Shown piece after piece: positions 8,684 to 14,643 of a stretch of 14,643 bases of DNA. The notes under the pieces are model-generated. The model saw nothing but the letters and a program-made list of their open reading frames with translations, was not told where the DNA came from and searched no databases. The translations under genes were made by a program, and so were the position numbers. This DNA comes from Tetrahymena elliotti 4EA (taxonomy: Eukaryota; Ciliophora; Oligohymenophorea; Hymenostomatida; Tetrahymenidae): assembly GCA_000231825.2 (NCBI GenBank), contig JH720404.1, forward strand, positions 80,935-95,577, given 5' to 3'. Numbering within the stretch: position 1 is the stretch's first letter; the number at the start of each line of letters is the position of its first letter.

Positions 8684-10127
8684 TCAATACAAAACTTTTA
8701 GATTTTATATAAACTTGAGTGAGTCAGATAAAAATTGAAGACCAGAGAGATATTCATCTTCTATGTAGTTTCTCCTGTTTTTTTAGAAATTAATTTGAAT
8801 TGTGTTTGTTAATAAAATAAAGAGATTTTTACTATAAATTTAGATCAAGAAATTAAAGTGTTTTTAGTTTCTGAAAAGAACTCATTATATCTCTTATGCC
8901 ATTTATTTTTAGTTTTGAAAGGCTATTAATTTATTTAAGATTGCATTTTTATTAAATAATAAAATAGAAAATGTTTATAAATATTATGATTATCTTTTAC
9001 TTTAAATTTAAATTTATATGATTAATGTTCAATAAAACTGCAGGATTGAAAATTTGTTTGATTTCTTAAATTCCACCATCTTCTATTGTGTTTTCTCTGT
9101 TAATTTATTCAAATAAGTCAAAAAATTATTAAAAGCAATTAATTTACTAAAGATCAATAATTAATCTTCTTAATTTTGGTAACGCCTTTTTAATATTTTT
9201 CAAATACTTAAATCCTTCAGAGTCCATTATATTCCCACTTATTTGTTTAATAATTTTAAAATAATAAATATTTTTAATTAAAATTTACCTAAGGTCTAAC
9301 TCTATTTCTTCTAACTCATTAAATGAATCTATTAATGACATTACTGCATAACAACCATCATTTTTCATGTTTGTAAATCTTTTAAAGAAATAAACAAATT
9401 TAAAAAGTATATAAAAAGATTATTACTACCTAAATTTAAGCAATAAAATTTAAAGCAAATTAATCTATTTGATACTTTCTACTACTGAAATTATATCTTT
9501 ATCATCTAGGTTTGTAAAACTATAAAACACAATTAATACTTATTCATTTCGTAAGTTAATTTACCTCAAGTCTAGATATAAGTGTGTTAATTAAACAGCT
9601 AATTTTAAAGAATAAGAAAAAATCAACACTCCAGATTTTATTGTGCAATAACTTGTTCATTCATATAATAATATTAATTAAAATAAAATATTTTATTTAC
9701 AAAATTATGTTTTCAATTTAATTAAATTTTTAATACAAATATTGTATTTAAAGCATCTATCCTAATTTTGGACATAATTATTTTGAAATTTCAAAAAGTA
9801 AAATAATGAAGTAAAATCTAAAAAGAGAGTTTGTTTATTTAAAATAATTGTATTTATTAAAATTTTATTTTTTTTTAAATTAGACTATTTTTTGTAAATA
9901 GATTTGTTATTAACAATTAAATAAAAAATTGATAATATTAATTGGTTTAGGGAAAAATAAATATTTTAGAAATAATGATAAAAAAGAAATTTAAAAATAT
10001 AAATTAAAATATAAAAGAAATAAATATAAAATTCTACCTTAAATCTAGAGTGAGTTGTTAAAGATTTGCAAATTGTGCAAATGAATTGCAAAGAATTCTT
10101 TGATTTTTTTGGCTGAGGTTCTGGTAT
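8684..10127 (-). repeat. One-LRR-per-exon cassette array (exons 3-10)
   Basis: Exon lengths are 90, 87, 90, 90, 90, 96, 90 and 91 nt (the last includes the stop). Every junction is phase 2, splitting the codon just after the LxLxLDL core. Each exon reads roughly x-N-x-I-x-D-x-G ... L-x-x-L-x-L-D-L. Endings include LQQLTLDL (exon 3), LTHLYLDL (4), LQILLLKF (5), LEEIELDL (6), LRRLIIDL (7) and LQFLDLNL (9). Intervening introns are 386, 45, 51, 51, 51, 78 and 58 nt. Symmetric phase-2 exons can be duplicated or lost without breaking frame. Confidence 0.85.
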
Positions 10128-13100
10128 CTGTAGATTTGTATGAAAGTAAATTAATGATATGGAAAATGATAAATATGCTTACTGTGAGTTTACTATGAGA
10201 GTTGAGACGTTATTAGAGGAAAAGGTAAACCCATTGGAGTCAAAGACATTATCTGTAAATTGAGAAATTTCATCAAAGTTTTCTAGAGTAATATGTTCTA
10301 TATTCATTTATATATCTACTTTTGTGGCTATCAAAATGTTTGAAATACGAAGCTTAAGGTTATCGTTGAATAGTAATTTATGATTGGCAGAGATAGAGAG
10401 ATTTTTAATGGCTTGAAAGAAATCTTGATGGTCATCAAAGAAATCAAGAACTTTCTCTAAAGAAATTTATATGTTAGAAAATATGAATAAGTTTTCTGCT
10501 TCAAATTATACTTAGATATGAGGATTAGTTATAAATATATCTTTTACATTATGAATTAATTTAAATTAATTAAGTAATTATTAGATCCACTTCATGTCTA
10601 CCCAATCATCTTAAATTATTGATACTTTTTATAGATTTCTTAGTTTATGAATTAGCTATAGACTTTTATCTAAAGAGTCAATTTTAGATTGGTTATTATA
10701 ACTTAAGGAAAGCTCTTACATTTTTTCTCCTTGACTGATAATTGTATGAACAACTCTATCTATTAGATTCTATTTACCTTTTATTTTTACATCTAAAATA
10801 TTCAAAGATCTTTTCAGGTCAAACTAAGAAGTTTCTAAATGAAAATAATCGATTGTGCTTTTATAAAAATACGTTTAAACTAATTTAACTACTTGATTGT
10901 CAATTGAAAAAACATGAGGAATTTTGAATCCGAATATTTTCACTTAATCTGTTATTTTTATTCCCTTCAGATGTTTCTTAACATAATCATAAGATGATCC
11001 ATTATAATTGAAAATTATCACATTTTTCATGAACACTTTAGCATCTTTTAACTTTAAAAGTGGCAGCATAGCCTTATAGTTAAGTACTGAATATAACTCA
11101 AAATTAAGATTCAAATCAAACAAAAAGCTCAGATTACATAAAACATCAACTAATTCTTGAATATTTTAATTCTTTGAAATGTTTCTATGGCTCAAGTTCA
11201 GTGTTAACTTTTTTAAATACTCAAATTTACCTATTTTATTAGCAATTAAATATTTAATATTCATATATTTTCATTCGTTATAATTAATAAAAACAATAAA
11301 AATCTAATTTACAAAAAACATTTTTTTAATTATTTTTAAAAGCTTTGTTATTAATTATTTAAATAACACAAGTTTTCTATTTAAAATTTAGAAATAATTT
11401 CAATTTTTGGGTTAAAAAATTTAATATTAAAAAAATTTTTTGGTATTAATTAACAGTAGTTAGTTTTTAATTAAGATTTAGGAGAAACTACATTCATTTA
11501 GTTTTGTTTTATCTTTAAAATAAGATGAAATAATTTACTTAAATATTTAAGAAAATCTGAGAACATTTGAGATGTAAATAGCTGGTTGTTTGACATAATT
11601 CTGATTTTGAGAGTGTTTTGAAAGTGGTTTTCTTGGTTGGATTCTTCTAATTTTTTAATGATCTGATTTAAGTTTTAGTTGTGAGAGAATCTAAAATAGG
11701 AGATTTCGTTAGAAACTAAGGCTATTTATTGTATTTTTTTCATTTTTAGTTTTTTTTAGTTTTGGAAATCTTGATCAGCTGCTATGCTAATTAAAATTTG
11801 CTTTAAATTTTTGCATCTAGCTACATCGAATATGATTTTATCAGCTTAGTAGTTAGAAAATATGACATTTTTACCCATAGTTAGACTCAATTTAACAAGT
11901 GTTTTAGATTAATTTAAGACTAGCTTTTAAATTAAAGACCCATTTAACTTAGCTGTATCTAATTTTAAGTTTAGATCAATCAATCCAAAAACATTTTTAA
12001 ATAAGAAAAAACATCTTTTTTACTGTTCAGCTAGTTTTTCTAGGATAAGATTTGAGAAGTTAGAAGTAAGTTATTCATTATTCATTAAATTTAGATGCAA
12101 TTATTTTAATGATTTTGATGATTTTTTAATGGAATCAATTAAGAGAGTTCCATCGTCATCTGTTAATTATTCAAATAGACTAAAATCTGCTTACAAACTC
12201 TAAAGAGTTTCATTCTTTTTGTCTACTTAATCAATCAAATCTAAGAATAAAATTTTTTTTGAACTTTTATCTTCAGTTTGTTTCCATTTAATTTGAACTT
12301 CATAATTGTCTTTTTCCTCTTCAATAATTTAGACTTAATCATCAACTAACAAAATCTATTCAGGTTTAATAGCATCTGGTTCTTTTTATTGTAATTTATT
12401 TTCTGAAGCAAAATTGCTCTATTTTTATGAAACACGCTCATCTCTATAAGATTAACGTTAACTCTAAATATTTGAAGATTAAAGTTAATTTTATTATTCA
12501 TTTTTCTTTTCTTGAACCAATTTGCTAAGAAGAATTAAATCAGCTTTATGATCTTTGCTTTAACTAGATTAACGAGATTAATTTAATTAAATAGGAGAAT
12601 CTTGACTCACATTTGATCTTTAAGCTTAAATTTATGAATTTCTTTGTAAAATTTTCCTCTAAGAATCTTATTATTATTTGTCCTGTGAACTCAGTCTTTC
12701 TTTTTGTTGAGTGTTTAAAGAAATTTTCTGCATGCTTGGACTATCTTTCTTGTATTTACTTTGAGTTTGAGGTGAACCACTCTAAAATAATTTATTCAAA
12801 TCATCATCTTATTTTTTCTAATTAATATCCTAATCAATAGACCTAGAATCGATATCTTTGTTATTTGAATAAATACTTTTAGAATCAATAACATTATCAT
12901 CACCTTATAAATTATCATCTTCCAGCATAGATTTATTCATTTAAAGAATAGAAGAAAACTTACTTTTTTAACCATCTATTCTATTCTAAGATGGGACTTT
13001 TAAGTAATTTAATTGAGTTTTTTTTTGACTTGCATTGTTAATCTTTGAATTATTTAGACTGACAATGACAGGTGATTTAATCTAATTTCCTTTATCATTA

Positions 13101-14506
13101 TCTAATTCATCATTTATACTGATTTTATCTTATTCATCAAATACTTAAATAAAAAAATTAGATTTCTTTTATTATTTTTAATCTTATCCTTATGTATATT
13201 AAATCCCACCAGTTAATTAATTATTATTGTCAATTTATTAATAAAAACTTATATTTTTATCATCAAATTTATCTTTTTTTTCTTCTTCTTCATTTTCATC
13301 TTAAAATTGCTAACTTATATCTTCTTCATAATCATCTCTTAATTACTTATTCGATATATACTCCTAATCATCCTCTTCTTCTTCTTCTTCTTCACGATTC
13401 TCTTCATCATCTTATTGAATTTTAGACTTGGAATCCTTTTGAATATTTTATAAAAGCAACCTAGAATTAGTTAAAACAACTGATTTGTAATCAACATCAA
13501 AAGACTCCAGTCGAATAGCCATATTTATTTTCTTATCTTTCAAATAAGCCATTAACTTCTAAATGTAAAACTCACAATTCATTCTCTCAGATGGATTCTT
13601 TTTAATCATGTTTACAGCCAATTTGTACAAAATAGAATCATTTTACAATTACAATTAAGGCGGAAACAATCCTTATGAAAAATACTTTTCATAATCTGAT
13701 TTAATATTTTCAATTGAATCATACTTGAATTTCTAAATATTATCTAATTATAATAACAAAAAACCTAATGTAAATATATCTGATTACATTGTTGATTCTT
13801 TATTTTATTAATATTCAGGAGCATTTATCTAATAATTACTTACTACTCTTTATTTATATATCGTTTTAGATTCTTCATCCTCTATTTAACTTAACATATT
13901 CTATTGTATTAGCTTTTCATGAATATTTAAAAACTAATCAGACAACTTAAAAATCTTTGATTGTTACAAAATGTTGCTAAATTTTAAATTCCCATGAACT
14001 AAATCTTACTTGTGCAAATAATTTAGAGAATCTAAAATCTTTATTACAATTTATATTTTCATCTCTTAATCCAACTCAATGTTTTTAGGTTATTATTACA
14101 ACACTATATCTAGCAATGATTAACTACAAATCTCTTCTTCAAAATAAATAATCATTATTTCATCCTAAACTTAAAATGTCTTTACATCATTCACTTAAAG
14201 AAAGCTAAAAAATTAATTATGATTCTACACTTTTATTTAGTTTATAAGTGAGTACATTATCCCATATTCTCTAGTATTTGTCTGACAAATCTTCAAAGCA
14301 ATATTCTCTTAAAATTTATTTCTTGCAGAAACCAATAAACTATGATCTGTGTCAATAATATAATCAATATCTGTGTACTTCTCATTCCCCATCAAATAAG
14401 CTATCGTCTTACTTAAAATGTTTTTATCAAACAACGCCTTATTCCTCACTTCTTCAAAAACATCATCAATAGTTTCTAAAATTTATTATCCATTTAAATT
14501 TTACAT
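8684..14506 (-). CDS. Pseudokinase-like and leucine-rich-repeat protein, ten exons, 1579 aa
   Basis: Exons (minus strand, 5' to 3') are 14506-11539, 11230-10183, 10127-10038, 9651-9565, 9519-9430, 9378-9289, 9237-9148, 9096-9001, 8922-8833 and 8774-8684, summing to 4740 nt. The start is the first ATG after an in-frame TGA, and TGA at 8686-8684 ends it. Residues about 45-325 form a protein-kinase-like fold: IALK with Lys72, a possible helix-C Glu80, YLHKQDLVHGNLKFSN at 163-178, APE at 229-231, SDIFTLG at 242-248 and NPSER near 305. No glycine loop is visible. HRD is replaced by HGN (171-173) and DFG by DQF (190-192), so catalysis is doubtful. Residues about 355-770 are an acidic then Gln/Ser/Asn-rich, probably disordered linker, with a run of seven Glu near 370. 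From about residue 780 to the end are leucine-rich repeats (LxxLxLxL), likely a binding surface. A scaffold or signalling role is an inference. The protein ends within a repeat (NLKVLY). Confidence 0.87.
9652..10037 (-). other. Intron 3 of the pseudokinase-LRR gene (386 nt)
   Basis: The donor GTAGAA begins at 10037 and the proposed acceptor AACAAG ends at 9652. It is the largest intron in the LRR array. I searched it for a missed or decayed LRR exon and saw none. The acceptor is AAG rather than the commoner TAG/CAG, so the exon 4 start is the least certain boundary in this gene. Confidence 0.6.
10128..10182 (-). other. Intron 2 of the pseudokinase-LRR gene (55 nt)
   Basis: The donor GTAAGC begins at 10182 and the acceptor CTACAG ends at 10128. 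It is the first phase-2 junction and changes frame into the exon whose C-terminal half reads FANLQQLTLDL. Without the splice the frame is open but loses the leucine-rich pattern. Confidence 0.8.
11231..11538 (-). other. Intron 1 of the pseudokinase-LRR gene (308 nt)
   Basis: The donor GTAAAT follows TTA-A (exon end 11539) and the acceptor ATAG ends at 11231. Splicing is phase 1 and restores AGT, giving FLKYL-S-KFEYLKKLTL, a continuous leucine-rich repeat. Reading through instead gives a low-complexity frame that hits TGA, and the frame downstream of the acceptor differs, so an intron is required. Confidence 0.8.
13530..14380 (-). other. Kinase-like domain of the LRR protein (exon 1)
   Basis: This marks the part of exon 1 that encodes the kinase-like fold. 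Conserved landmarks appear in the right order and at roughly normal spacing: beta-3 Lys (codon 14293-14291), catalytic loop (H171 codon 13996-13994), activation-segment start D190, APE, and the D243-x4-G of subdomain IX. Lys175 and Asn178 of the catalytic loop are kept. The catalytic Asp is Asn173, and Phe and Gly of DFG are replaced. The fold call is strong. The inactive call rests on the missing catalytic Asp and glycine loop. Confidence 0.82.
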
Positions 14507-14643
14507 TCCTATCTTACTTACAGCCTTATTTACCTTTATTTATATTTTAAATTCAAAACTCTTTTTATTTATTTCTCAAAAAATAACAAACAAAAAAATA
14601 ACAACTAATTATTTTCTTAAATGTAACCAAAATATTTCTTATT
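14507..14643. other. 5' flank of the pseudokinase-LRR gene, window edge
   Basis: This AT-rich leader and probable promoter region lies upstream of the minus-strand ATG at 14506. The frame stays open upstream for a short way but has no ATG and meets TGA near 14574. No promoter element can be named. Confidence 0.5.

Noticed and set aside
12613..12825. Plus-strand 70-residue frame
   Set aside because: It is antisense to exon 1 of the pseudokinase-LRR gene, which is open for nearly 3 kb in the ciliate code.
13192..13425. Plus-strand 77-residue Leu/His-rich frame
   Set aside because: It is the reverse of the acidic Glu/Asp-rich linker codons of the minus-strand gene.
1..14643. CRISPR arrays, transposase or integrase genes, terminal inverted repeats, phage genes
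   Set aside because: No direct-repeat/spacer pattern, catalytic transposase motif or long inverted repeat was seen. The gene structure is eukaryotic nuclear.

Overview
The window reads as nuclear DNA of a ciliate close to Tetrahymena. It is extremely AT-rich. All three gene models need TAA and TAG read as glutamine, with TGA as the only stop, and introns are AT-rich GT...AG, mostly 45-80 nt. I assign it to the Tetrahymena group from code, intron size and composition, not from a database match. A standard-code reading fragments every real gene here, so the genes below were rebuilt by hand.

Layout: (1) 1-1100 is non-coding AT-rich DNA. (2) 1101-1772 (+) is an intronless gene for a 223-residue Arf-like small GTPase with a probable lipidated N-terminus and a degenerate G3 switch. 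(3) 1773-4126 is a gene desert. It starts with a decayed tandem array (period about 150 nt) and ends with TGAA microsatellites and a purine tract. (4) 4127-6725 (+) is a four-exon gene for a nucleus-encoded mitochondrial protein with a CX9C/CX10C (CHCH, COX6B-like) core. Its second intron is 1.1 kb, and exons 2-4 are firm while exon 1 is tentative. (5) 6726-8683 is non-coding. It holds a three-copy tandem repeat (period about 190 nt), a GC-richer island with undecided small reading frames, and CA and A-rich simple repeats. (6) 8684-14506 (-) is a ten-exon gene for a predicted 1579-residue protein: an N-terminal protein-kinase-like domain with broken catalytic motifs, a long acidic and Gln/Ser-rich linker, and a C-terminal leucine-rich-repeat region. 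Exons 3-10 each encode one LRR, the junctions are all phase 2, and four successive exons start exactly 141 nt apart. The ten exons sum to 4740 nt, an exact multiple of three, which supports the model.

The three genes look functionally unrelated (membrane trafficking or signalling, respiration, and a pseudokinase scaffold). Nothing suggests an operon. The most unusual object is the pseudokinase-LRR gene and its one-repeat-per-exon architecture.
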